This document shows positions 1-10,515 of a DNA stretch of 64,000 nt, piece by piece. The DNA comes from Polymyxa betae. Its lineage: Eukaryota > Endomyxa > Phytomyxea > Plasmodiophorida > Plasmodiophoridae. Below the pieces are notes generated by a model that saw only the letters and a list, made by a program, of their open reading frames with translations, was not told where the DNA came from and ran no database searches. Location: NCBI GenBank assembly GCA_003693705.1, contig RBZT01000729.1, forward strand, positions 1-64,000, read 5' to 3'. The position numbers and the translations under genes were made by a program. Every line of letters starts with the position of its first letter. Position 1 is the first letter of the stretch.

Positions 1-1276
1 TTTCAGCATATTCGCTATGGCAGACATAGATTTCGAATGCCTCGCCTGATTTCAGAAATTTCGGAAACCACTGCTGGTTGAGCTCGTTGTAAAGAACGCC
101 GTATATAAGTTCAAAGACCTCCATCATTCGATCTGACTCGAATAGTTCGGGATTATGCACGGCTGACGCTAACATCTCCAAAGCATAGTCAGGGATATCT
201 TTTGTGAAAATCGGGTTCCATCCGACGACAGGCTTGTTCGGAACCACCATTCCTTCCGAAAAGTTCGATTCTTTCTGTATCACAGTCAACAAGTTGCAAT
301 GACATCCCGATACTGGCTTGCAATCGCTTACCGATACAGAAAGAGGAGATTTCGAATTTTCGTTGACAATCTGGTGGTCGATCTTAATGCGCTCGATCGA
401 CTTCTCAATGTCAATAGGATTTGGCTTTACCGAAGGCCGTTTGCTAAGATCCTCAACTTCTGTTTTCATGTCCAAGGAAGATTGCAAATGACCAGCCTTA
501 TGATCCCTGAAATGCAGTCAGACAGGTATGATAGCGAAATGTCATCGAAATACTGGGTGTCGTCTTCTGATTCTTCCAGGGATAGCTGGTTATGATGTGG
601 ATGCGATCCCTCTTTGTTACTGTAAGTCTTTTCCTGGTCGCCTTTAATCTGACGAGCTCTCATCTGATTGGCATCAGCGAATCACAATAATATTCAGCCA
701 AAATGACCAACATGATCTGCAGAGCCACTGGCAGCATTGATGCTATCCTGAGGTTGTGCCAGCCTATTCAGAGGAGGCGAGGCTGAAACCGACAACTTTT
801 CGTGGATGGGTGGCTGATTTGACTTCGTCGATTCCGAGGCCGGATCAGAGTCAGCATGGTTTACTACATTGCAAATGTTTATACAGACTGCATACGAAAC
901 AATCCACCCAACCTCGAACAGTAATTGCGGCCGGGTTTAGGGCGACCGGGACTCCACCTTCTTCCGACAAGCAATTCACGATTTTCAATCCTCTGTTTCG
1001 CTTGCTTTTGCCGCTGGCGCCTCGAATCAGCCGAATATCGGTGCATATATTAAGAAGAGCGTCTTTCTTATTTTTCGAGAGGAAGCGATTGAAGCAATGT
1101 TTGCCCAGCGGTTCCTGAAGCAAACTACTGAGCGTTAGCTCAGCTAGAACGCGCTCTGTATAGGCATTGAGCTCAGCGAACGGTTTTGTTTTCAGAATGA
1201 TGGGCTCGGATTCTCCCATCTGGGCCTTTAACAATAGCGCATTGGCTACTGTTGTCTCGATCGCATCAAAAGCCAT
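1..1276 (-). CDS. RGS-domain protein (3' end cut by window edge)
   Basis: Multi-exon gene read from about 1276 leftwards and running off the window. The first recognisable exon (about 1276-851) begins MAFDAIETTVANALL and contains SLLQEPLGKHCFNRFL, which looks like the opening helix of an RGS box. The last exon (about 300-1) has FESDRMMEVFELIYGVLYN followed by WFPKFLKSGEAFEIY, resembling the closing helices of an RGS box. RGS domains speed GTP hydrolysis by heterotrimeric G-protein alpha subunits. An acidic stretch (SLEESEDDTQYFDD) lies in the exon at about 600-480. The two matches may be one RGS domain with a long insert or two domains. The start is uncertain: the frame is open upstream to about 1333 without an ATG, so an earlier 5' exon is possible. 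Family assignment is moderate. Confidence 0.5.
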
Positions 1277-1690
1277 CCCGCTGGACGCGGGACGTATTTC
1301 GTCAATCTTGGCACGAGGGCTGTGAGACCCCAAGTCAGACGACAGCGACCGTAAAGGACTAAAGCGAGCCGTCGCGAATTAGATTTCCAGAGATAAAGGG
1401 GTGTACGCGATCGGCTCGATAGAAGACCGATTATAGTGAGATATCTCACCTGCCTCATCTGATCCTCTGGGTTCGGTTGAAAAGTACTATGTTTCGGCGC
1501 TTCGCCACGATCCGAACCTTCCCTGGACGCGACAATCTGAATTGAAATCCAGTGCCGCGAGCCGACGACCACACTGATATTCCTTAATGAACAGGGCAAT
1601 TGCAATTCTTTATTAGAATGAGATGAGTTGTGGAACACTCCAACCACAGGTCAATGAGGCAGTGCCACTGTGCCAGCGGTGGCCTCCTGC

Positions 1691-1731
1691 CACTGTCATG
1701 GACATTCCCATTGGGAATGTCCATGACAGTG
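1691..1731. repeat. perfect 41-bp palindrome
   Basis: The left arm CACTGTCATGGACATTCCCA (1691-1710) is followed by one T and then its exact reverse complement (1712-1731). It lies about 55 bp past the stop codon of the minus-strand gene ending at 1784 and about 415 bp upstream of the RGS gene start. It could be a dyad-symmetric protein-binding site, a 3'-end hairpin, or an inverted-join artefact. Confidence 0.9.
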
Positions 1732-1783
1732 TATCTGGGGCGCGGCCAACCGAAGTTCCTTATTTCGACCCAAAATTCGTGTC

Positions 1784-2540
1784 TCATTTCATTTTCTCGT
1801 TATCGTTATGGCGAACGATTCGTTCAAACAAGGAAGCCAACGATTCGCGCCCACTGCCCGACTTAATCGTGTTCTGGGCAAGATCTAATAGGTTGAGGAG
1901 GTCGTCGGCGTAGTTCGATGGGTAACCGGTCCAGTCTTCATTGACAACGGCGGTGATGCTGTCTTGGATCTTGGGGACTTTCAGCACCCAAAACTGGTTT
2001 GCGGTGTTGTTCATCATCAGGAATAATAAACATGTAACTGCCAGCTTTTTCTGTTGACAATTTGTTAGCTTCAAGAGCATCATTGTCTGCAGCAGTACGT
2101 TGTACCATCTTTTGTCGTGGATGCGAAGTTAGATCGATCAACAGCTCAAGCCAACCGATCTTTCGCATACGATCTTGATTAAGCTTCGACCGATAGCAGA
2201 TGACGATCATGAGCTCGATGACGGCCTCGTGGTAGCGAACGATCTGCTTTTCGGAGGTCGGTGTAAACGGCGTCGTCTTGTTCTTGATCCAGGTATAGAG
2301 CTGGGGGAATAGGTTACTGGCTGTAATCGTAGCCTGGACAATAGGGCCGCCCATCCAGCACATTAATGTCAGCTGTGTGATGATCTCCAGCGATTGTTCG
2401 AAATGATGCGTGCTCATCGCCGAGAAATGCAACAGTTGACGTTTGGCATCCTTCAGATATCCGTTTTCGAAGTCTTCTATATTGAAAGACTCGGCGCCAT
2501 CGTCTGACGAAACGCTCGATAGGCGACGTCTGGGTTTCAT
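1784..2540 (-). CDS. unrecognised helical protein
   Basis: Starts with ATG at 2540 (MKPRRRLSSVSSDDG), giving a basic, serine-rich N-terminus, then a long alpha-helical region rich in leucine and isoleucine (for example EQSLEIITQLTLMCW, YHEAVIELMIVICYRS, GWLELLIDLTSHPRQ) that looks like armadillo/HEAT-type helices. The first frame runs to 1938. A second frame (1784-2083) continues with VPKIQDSITAVVNEDW and ends in a charged tail, so an intron is expected between about 2110 and 1990. I could not fix its ends. No named family was recognised. The neighbours are BBS7 upstream and a palindrome just downstream. The protein is probably about 230-240 residues, and the joined exons are inference. Confidence 0.45.
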
Positions 2541-2836
2541 AGTGAGACAACGACACAGGTACGAAGCTTGATCGATCCCTTTGTAGTTTATACCCGACTT
2601 ATGTCAGAAAAAAATCAATTTTTTTTTCAAACGGTTACTGAAGTAATCAAATTCATTGCCAAACTGCAAGGTATCCCGCGTCGTCTTCCAAGATATAGCT
2701 CTCTATAGTTCAGCTTCTCCTGGACCATTGGCGTTACGAATGCAAACACCTCATCCAGTCGTAATGAGGCAATACATGTTTAAGCCAAGCGAACTAATCA
2801 GCTGATCAGAACAGTTTATCATTAATTTCCATGAGT

Positions 2837-5800
2837 TTATAGGATACTTTTAAAGATCTGACTGACAGCATCATAATCAAAGGTTTTCATGACTTGTTCC
2901 AAATCTGACAGACTGTTCTTTGGAGATTTACCGCGAAGTTTGTGGATATCAATAAATAACTCGGTGAGCACCTTCCTTAAAAAATCGAGATGCTGCGGCG
3001 TAGATTCAATCTCTCCTAAACAAAAACACTGAACTCGCTTAGTGACAGGCATTTTAAAATCTTTTACTTTGAATTGATTCTGCATTGTTCAGAATATCAC
3101 AGTATTCTGTCGAGAGAAACTTTATGCAATCCTCTCCCTAAGTAACAATCATGAATTGCTAAAGATTACATATTAACAGATAGAATACCTCCTGTGTATA
3201 AATCTCTTTCAAAGCCGCTATCTTATCAAATTTCTTGACTAGGCTCGTCAACCGCTCTACTTTAGGTCTAATACGCTCAATTAAAGTGACAACGGATCCG
3301 TCACTTATGTCTAAGTCCATCGTGAGTTGAACTTTATCATTTGTGGCTTCCTGTAAAGCATGAAGTTCGCGAAGCAAAGTGGTAACTTAGCTCACTCTGG
3401 TGATGGTTTCTTTAACAATGGAAATCGTACTGCATGAATCCGATGTGAAGATAGCAGATCCTTTTCTGAAGACACAGTTCACTGGTATTCTATCATAGAA
3501 ATTTGCTGACATACTCGTATTCACATATTAGATGACTTTCTAAAAACGAGTTTTTGAAAATAAGATAGCCCGAAGTCTGTGCACTGCTGGCATGCATTTC
3601 GGGCAAGCAGGCGGCTATCCAGGAATGAATCTGGTTGTAATCAGCAAACTTGCTGTTAAGATTAGAATCCACTCAATACCTGAGAAAACGTGAACGATCC
3701 CGTGAACTTGATCTTATTCAACGAATTTGTCCAGGACGGAGCAAGAGGAACTTTCTCATGGAGCGACAATGGCTTGATTGGAATGACAGTCGTCTGGTCA
3801 GTGTTAATAAAAAAATGGTCTCTTTAAATGGAACATTTACTTGGCAGGTTTTGGGATAAAGTTTCGGAATAACCCAGACGTTCAACTCTCCGCTTGGACC
3901 CTCGATTGTTTTGATTTGGGCAGTAATTTTATTACAGGATTCCGGACATCGTAGAGTGGCAAGCAAAGCACTTTGACTATCTGGGTTCATGCTGAATCAT
4001 AGGATCGTCGAATCTGTAGATTTACCATTCTCGGAAGTCAAAACGTTTACGATGGCTGAAGACTGAGTAATCATTACTGCAACACTTATCAGGTAATGCT
4101 GTTGATATAAGAAGCGGTACTTACATGGAACATTAGAACACAGGATGCAGACGTCTAATGGCATTTCAATTTCTATTGAAAGAATGCAAGCTGTAACAAT
4201 GATAAGAAACGCAGCGGTGCCTACAAATATACTGATAATAATACATGCGCTTTCGTGGTCAAGTCGAAAGGAAGAGTTCACATGAAATTGAGTCTCAACA
4301 GCAACCAGCTCTGCACTCTGCTGCTGATACGCTGCGCGTTTCTGATTTAACTGCTTCGTTATATTGTCTAATTGCAGACGAAGTTCGGCGATTTCTTCAC
4401 TAATAGGCAACGGCGAAGACTGCAAAATTGATCCCACCTGACGCGCAGAGTTAACTTGAAGCACAATGGCTGATATAAGAAATGAGCATACGCTGCTGGA
4501 GGCTCGTTTAAGCAGTCCTGCTTTCGAAGTAATATCGTCTGAGGCCAAAGATTTCACCAATTGTTTTAGGTTAAAAATGTTGATAGACCCAGAATATCCG
4601 ATTGCGACGATCTGATGGAGTGTAAGTTGCCGAGATTTCCACATAAAGCAGCATACTGATTTCGATGAAGTCGAAATAATATATCCAATATGTACCGAAG
4701 AAACTGATTCGCTTAATTTGAACGTTGCTGACACGACCAGAATCGATCCTAAAGTTTGCTCTAAATGAGAAAACGTCAGCACAGAGAGGCGTTCCAACCT
4801 TCAGTTCCTTCTTCCCAACTACATACGTTGATGGTTCCGCAATCGTGGCCAACAACAATATCATCGCAGTAGGGCTGAGATAGAAGTTCAGTGATGCGAT
4901 ACAACTCGGGCTATGACATTAATGATTACCTTTTCAAGATCACCGTATCCTATGCAGTTGACAGCGCCAGCTTTGAGGTCGAGCAGGCAATCCTGCTTAA
5001 TGAGTAACCCGTTCTGGTCCATTAATACTTGTCCTTGTTCTCATTCAAAAGAAGGTTCCATAAAGAATCCAGTAAAATACCGATCTGTCCACGGGATGTT
5101 CCAAAAATTATTCGTCGTACTGATCTGTAGCATTCTGGATCCACATGGTTCTCCACAGCATAATAAGAGCCTAATGTTTAGGTATGAACTACACGCTGCA
5201 TAACAGGGGTTTTCAGATACTTGCTGTTGGATACGAGATTACAAACATAACTGGAGCGCAGACCATCAGTTCGGATAACACATCTTGACCTAAGCGGAGA
5301 ATAAAACACTGCAAATCGATAACAAAATTCAGTACCGCTAACGACGCGAACACAGCTATCTTGGCATCCTAAAATAGCTAGTAGGTTCGGTGGTTGTTGT
5401 AAATCGAGTTCGATCGTGAAGTGATTGATCCGATCATTCGACATGTAAAACCCGGCATCAATACAGTTTTCGAACCGATTCATGATATAATCACCACAAA
5501 TCCAGATCGTGGCGTTGTCAACAAACATATTTTTAATATCCTTTTATCTACGTCAATAAAGGACCCATGGTCGAAGGTTTCAGCGTATCTGACCTCGTTC
5601 AACCCGCAGCTAAACGTTAAGAAGTCTTTTCCATTTTTTTTAAAGCCAACTATCGTATTGCCAAAAGCTACAAAGATCTTGTCTTTGTGAAGTCTTGGGC
5701 CACCAAGTGCAAGTGCAGTGACCTCCCTTTCTCCAGGTTTCGAAGCAAACACTTGCTACAAATCGAATCAGTTCAGAATTCTAACTGAAATATGATCCAA

Positions 5801-5968
5801 TACCTGCGGTTCTTTCGGGTTTTTCAACCTCCAGCATGTCACGATGCCAGCCCGATCACCGAAGGCGATCTTCTGCTCTTTTTTCTGGGCCGAGGGCAAT
5901 AAGACTGCAGCATTGCGTCCGATCGACGATGATTGCCCGGGATGACATTGGATTCGGCTCAACTCCAT
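2837..5968 (-). CDS. BBS7: Bardet-Biedl syndrome 7 protein, BBSome subunit
   Basis: Encodes a BBS7 homologue, a subunit of the BBSome coat that moves membrane cargo along cilia. ATG at 5968 gives MELSRIQCHPGQSSSI and then an N-terminal beta-propeller (KIAFGDRAGIVTCWRLKN; DKIFVAFGNTIVGFKKNGKD). A coiled coil follows near 4400-4300 (EEIAELRLQLDNITKQL). The gamma-adaptin-ear-like part carries RCPESCNKITAQIKTIEGP and IPKLYPKTCQV at about 3950-3850. The C-terminal helices contain RPKVERLTSLVKKFDKIAALK and end near 2840 with MKTFDYDAVSQIFKSIL. The order matches animal BBS7 along its whole length. The gene has several introns, two clear ones at about 4203-4245 and 4098-4135. It sits 188 bp downstream of the Rab escort gene on the same strand. 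It shows that the organism builds cilia or flagella with a BBSome. Confidence 0.92.
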
Positions 5969-6156
5969 GTCTCTAGCAGCCAGCCCAGCTTAATGCAATG
6001 GACGAGTGAAGCTGAAAGATTGTTGTCGGGCTCGACCCATCACAATATTGTAACGTAAAAAGAGACACTGTATATAGGGTGCTGGGGTTTGCAATCCCAT
6101 TACCCCAAAAGGAACGTAAATCAATGATACGAACAGCATGTTTTCTTCTTTTCATT

Positions 6157-7752
6157 TTAAAGAGACAGGCTTTCTGTATTCGATAGGATATTATCGAATT
6201 CGGGATTATACTTCCGGTCTTTATCGAAGGCGTCTCCGTCGCAATCCGCCCTGTTCATAAACGCGGTGTCCTTGCAGAGATCATGGAATAGAGTACGGAC
6301 GGCGGCTGCTTTGAGATCGAGGTCCGAGGTGAAGCTTGAATGGCCAAAATCGATCCGTCTAAGGCCTTCGCCTTTGTGCTCTGTAACAGATTAGCAAAAC
6401 AAATAACGAAGTTTGCAAAACCAAGGACCTGAAGGCCGACGAGGACATTCAGTAAAAAAGATCGTAGCCAAACGGTTTTCTTCCGGCATAAACCGATCCA
6501 GAGCAGGTAGCAAATCGCTCTTGGGGTCATCTGTTTGTAATGTAGAAAAGTACAAGATGAAAGCGCCTTTCGGAACACAGCCAGATGTCTCATCAACCTA
6601 AATATAGAAGTGTCAGTAAAGACTCCACAGGAAGGCTGCGAGCACCATCTGATACCTGGAGCACTTTGATTGCATTTTTGAACACGCCAGGTGGGATCAC
6701 TAAGAATGATAAAGGATCTGAACACTCAATTGGTTTGCTGCAAACACATACACAACGAGACAATTTGTTTTTGCCATCATTATGCGCATCATCATCGGAA
6801 GGTTCCCCATTTCTGACGAACACATCACAGGTGATACGCTGTGAAGTTGAAAGCAAAATGGAGTCATCTGGTTCCAGCGATGCTGAGGTTCGTAAAAGAT
6901 ACGTCGTGCCAAAAACCGCAGCAAAACGGGCGAAAGCTTGAGGGAAATCGCCAGTGCCATACACAGGATATAGCAGTGCACCGATATCAAATCTGCCAAG
7001 CGAATTGACAAACTTTTTCAAAGCCTGCATTCCAGAAGAGGTTGAGATATCTGGCGAATCAGACAGGCACAGCGAATAGATGATGATATCCTTCGCTATC
7101 GGCGAGAGCTGTAGTTCATCAAGGTATTCAATAAATGGCCTATGCTCATACAGTTCCAGCTGCTTTACGTCCAGCGCATTGCTGGGAGCGTCATTCAACC
7201 TGTCATCGCTTAACACTAGGTGCATTAACTTCATTAAGCGACGTTTGTCAGGTCGAGTTAGATACGGGCACTGGAAGATAGCTGGTTTCGATATTGGGAC
7301 TTGAGCGATTTGATCATTAATGACAATCAAATACGAATTGATAGCTCGAAAAGTCAAATAATTGTGGGTACCGCTTCGAATCATGTCTTCAACAAGGTCG
7401 GAACGGGCATAAAGCAAACCTGGTTGCAAATCGATCAAAAATCTCGAACTAAGCTGATCTCCGCCAAGAACCGAGAAATGCTCGTAATGACGCAAGGCTT
7501 CAACAGCTTGGGCCCAAGGGAGCGTAGCATGATCATCACCATAATAATCGTTCGGATCTACATTCAACACTTTCTTCCCAGCACATGCCAGAGTCCTGAT
7601 TTGGTGGTTAAGCCAACTTGAACATCGCTCTGTACAACTCTGTACCCAGCCAGCAGGCAGTTTTCGAAGCCGGTTCCACAGATGACCACATCGAAGTAGT
7701 CCTGATCGAGGCGATTCTCGGTATCCAAGCAATTGGGTCCTTCTACAGTCAT
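6157..7752 (-). CDS. CHM: Rab escort protein (GDI/REP family)
   Basis: REP presents newly made Rab GTPases to geranylgeranyl transferase II. The N-terminal Rossmann motif DYFDVVICGTGFENCLLAG is joined over an intron (about 7672-7622) to TLACAGKKVLNVDPNDYYG. REP/GDI conserved regions follow: RFLIDLQPGLLYARSDLVE, RRLMKLMHLVLSDDR, LGRFDIGALLYPVYGTGDFP and AVFGTTYLLRT. The GALLYPVYGTGDFPQAFAR block, the CDVF/CVCSKPIE middle part and the C-terminal RTLFHDLCKDTAF fit REP better than GDI. The final exon ends NTESLSL at 6157. ATG at 7752 (MTVEGPNCLDTEN) is the first start before the nucleotide-binding motif. A telomere-box-like AAACCCTAA lies 71 bp upstream. REP is preferred over GDI with good but not absolute confidence. 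Confidence 0.85.
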
Positions 7753-7822
7753 GAAGCTGAAGGATCCTTGCAGGTACCACGATAGAAGCAAGCGGCAATT
7801 TGCATCTGCGAGATCCGAACAG

Positions 7823-7831
7823 AAACCCTAA
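7823..7831. promoter_or_regulatory. telo-box-like AAACCCTAA upstream of the Rab escort gene
   Basis: The exact 9-mer AAACCCTAA lies 71 bp before the ATG at 7752. The same 9-mer stands 71 bp before the B-box gene start at 28405. In plants telo-boxes mark promoters of growth-related genes. Activity here is inference. Confidence 0.35.
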
Positions 7832-8213
7832 TCCCTGAAACCCCAGTTGCCGAGTTCAGACTGGCCAATGGCATTTCTAATGATGGGAGCAATGGAAGGA
7901 TTATGACAAGGCATGAAACAGAATCTTAAATTGAGATGATTTCACTATCACATTTTTGGCAGCCAGAATGATCAAGCTCATCATGGATTCTACAGAACGA
8001 AGAAACACCGCTTTCTTATAGAAAGGTTATATTCTGTTCCTGAATGATATTCGGATACATTGAAACGACACACCCATCTGCCATGATTCCGGTGCAGCTC
8101 CATTCATGATGTTTCTTGACCCAGCACAGGTCTCAATCAAATCCATCTGTCGAATATCACCGCTATCCGGATTCCGACCTGTTCCACTCCAGATTTAGCA
8201 TTCTAATCCCAAA
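7832..8213. other. intergenic, divergent promoter region
   Basis: About 380 bp between the start of the minus-strand Rab escort gene and the start of the plus-strand dynamin-like gene. No convincing coding frame. It should hold the promoters of both genes. Confidence 0.6.
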
Positions 8214-10156
8214 ATGGCTCGAGCAGCAGATTCCAATCCCGATACAAGAGTCGTCGAAGACATTGTCGCCCATATTCATTCGCTATATGCCAATGAAAAT
8301 CTGGGACTGCTCCCCATGTCGAAGACATTAGGCATCGCGATCGAGGCACCGCGCTCGAAGGTCACAGCCATGCTTGTTGGCAACCATTCAGCTGGCAAGA
8401 GCTCTTTTATAAATTGGTAAACATGATCGCTGTTCTGTTGCATTTTTGCTGACCATTCCATTCCTCAGGTATATTGGTGAATATGTTCAGGTCGGCTTCG
8501 AAGAAAGGTTTGTTTAAAAGCAGTACTGACAGTTAGCTTTAGCTGGAAAGTGCTGCCATGGAGACAAACTCGTTCACCTTCGTCTCATTTGGCAAGAAAC
8601 GCGACACCTTCCGAGTATGCTGCTGCTGCGTTTTGCTGCCACGATGCTGATCGACGATTTTCAGGGCCGGGCTACAATCAAGCACAAACCATGGCTGACC
8701 GAGATCGAATCCTTCCCAGGCGCTGTCGACAACCTGGCCACACAGATCTCCTGCTCCCGGCATAACATGTTTGCTATGTGCGACTTTATAGACACGCCTG
8801 GGCTTACGGATGGCTCTCTCAAATATCCATATCCAGGTTGACTCTATTATCATCTATCACCTCTATAGCTAACTGTGTGCCCTTATTTAGGTTCGTCGCG
8901 GTATCGTCTATTGCCTCTTGGTAGCTAAATCTTCATAGTCAACAACATCCTGGAATGGCTAGGAAAGAAATCCGACTTGATTTTCGTGTTCTTCGATCCT
9001 CATGGCCAGGCCTTGTGTGCTCGAACGTAAGCGCCTGGTCTTGATTGGAATCTGGTTTTAATCTTTAACACAGCATGGATGTTGTCAATCGCCTAAACCA
9101 GACTTGTAAGCCCAAAACGCATTACTTCTTAACAAAAGCAGATCAGGTTATAATCTGAACATGTCTCCCGATGCATTATTACTGATGGATTCAATAATAG
9201 ATTCCTTCCGAGAAGGAGCGCTCTAAAGTGATATTGCAGGTGGCCCAATCGCTGAGCCATGCTCAAGCACGTCCCGTCCTCAGCGCCCCAGATCCGGATT
9301 CGAACCGAGATTCGGAGACGTGGCTGGGGGAGCACGCCCTCAGGTACAAGCGTCGTGGCTATATGGTCAATCGACTCAGTTTGACGTAGGGTTCGACCCA
9401 TCTTCATCCCTGATAAGGTCGGCGACCGCCCCGATCTGGATTTCAACCGCATCGATGAAGTGCAGCGGATGATTTCGGATGCTGTCAACCAGAACGTGCA
9501 GAACCATATTGAGCGTCTCGAGAATGATAGCAAGACGCTGTTAGCACCAATCGTCGAACAACTGACCAGGTCCGAATTCTTGTTTATCGTCCTGTCTGTT
9601 TCGTTGAATTTCGGTTCAGGTTTGAGAAGCGGCAGAAAATCAATCGCTTTATTGACGGTATTCGAGCTATTCTGCTGCTGCTGGCTTGGCTGATTCCTCT
9701 CACCATCTTGACTGTCATATTCTATCAACATCATCATGCCATCATTCCAGAGTAAGTGTAAACAAACATTAAACAAACTCTTCATGCTGAAATTTTTGAT
9801 AGGGAAATGCTGAATGAGCACTGGTTCATGAAGGTGATCGGTCTATGTCGAGTGGTTCATGATTTTGTCACCTCGCTGATGGACGAGATTGTCGGCAATG
9901 ATCGTTGGCGATTCGCCGCCCAGATCGGCGTTGTGTTTCTGTTCTGTGTCCTGACAGCGGCCGTCTTCAATCGCCTTCGTCTGACAAACTTATCATCCAC
10001 ACAGGCCAAGCAGTTATACAGTTGGCGGGCTCAGCTCGATCTCGTTATCAAAGGTCGGATCTTCTACAGACGCCGTTATCGTAGTAATTTTTGTTGTCTT
10101 CAGACGAGGTGCCGCTACAATGGAAACGATTTTTTTCAGAGTCTGTTTACGAATAG
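8214..10156 (+). CDS. dynamin-superfamily GTPase with C-terminal membrane hairpin
   Basis: ATG at 8214 (MARAADSNPDTRVVED). The P-loop is GNHSAGKSSFINW (about residues 56-68), followed by YIGEYVQ after an intron. Switch II is DFIDTPGLTDG (about 8780-8810). A conserved block DLIFVFFDPHGQALCART (about 8973-9028) precedes TKADQV (about 9138), the base-specificity motif. The C-terminal part contains two hydrophobic segments: IRAILLLLAWLIPLTILTVI (about 9665-9724) and FAAQIGVVFLFCVLTAAVF (about 9913-9969). A last intron (about 10053-10103) joins LDLVIK to DEVPLQWKRFFSESVYE and a TAG at 10154-10156. The G domain resembles EHD/bacterial dynamin-like proteins. The tail hairpin suggests a membrane-anchored remodelling GTPase, as in mitofusin or atlastin architectures, but orthology to a named family is not established. 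Confidence 0.7.
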
Positions 10157-10515
10157 GTTACTGTTAATAAACAACATCGAGCTGTCATGGAAATGTCTTC
10201 ATCAAAATAGTGGCGAGATCTTAATGATGCTCGGCATTAGTTCTGCAACGGACTCTCCATTAGACTTTGAAATCATCATTGAAGGCTTAACTCAAGAGCA
10301 GTTAGAAATGTATGTTAAGCAGGTCACAAACATGCACGACAGAGAAGAGAAGCAATGGAAATGTTGAATGCTGTGATTCAAATAAGCGCAATCCGTGAAG
10401 CTGACAATTACCCGCCACATTATCGCTTAGAAGTTACTGCCAGAAGTAGTTGTGCTCCAGGCGCTAGAGCCATCGCGGGAGACATCGGGCCCTTTCATGG
10501 CTTGCCAGTACTGAT
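10157..10515. other. short spacer with a possible small coding frame
   Basis: 359 bp between two plus-strand genes. A frame from an ATG at about 10224 encodes 47 residues (MMLGISSATDSPLDF, then GLTQEQLEMYVKQ) and ends near 10367. Another frame starts at 10355 (MEMLNAVIQISAIREADNY). Both look protein-like, but I could not join them by a credible intron. They may be a small gene, or the leader of the next gene. Confidence 0.25.

Noticed and set aside
1246-1647. Minus-strand open frame of 133 codons upstream of the RGS exon
   Set aside because: Composition is irregular, it overlaps the RGS frame out of phase and has no recognisable motif.
9285-9330. tRNA-like GATTCGAACC sequence
   Set aside because: No acceptor stem or anticodon arm can be built around it and it lies in an exon of the dynamin-like gene.
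9129-9821. Long minus-strand open frame opposite the dynamin-like gene
   Set aside because: It is antisense to exons with clear GTPase-family and membrane motifs and shows no protein-like order of its own.
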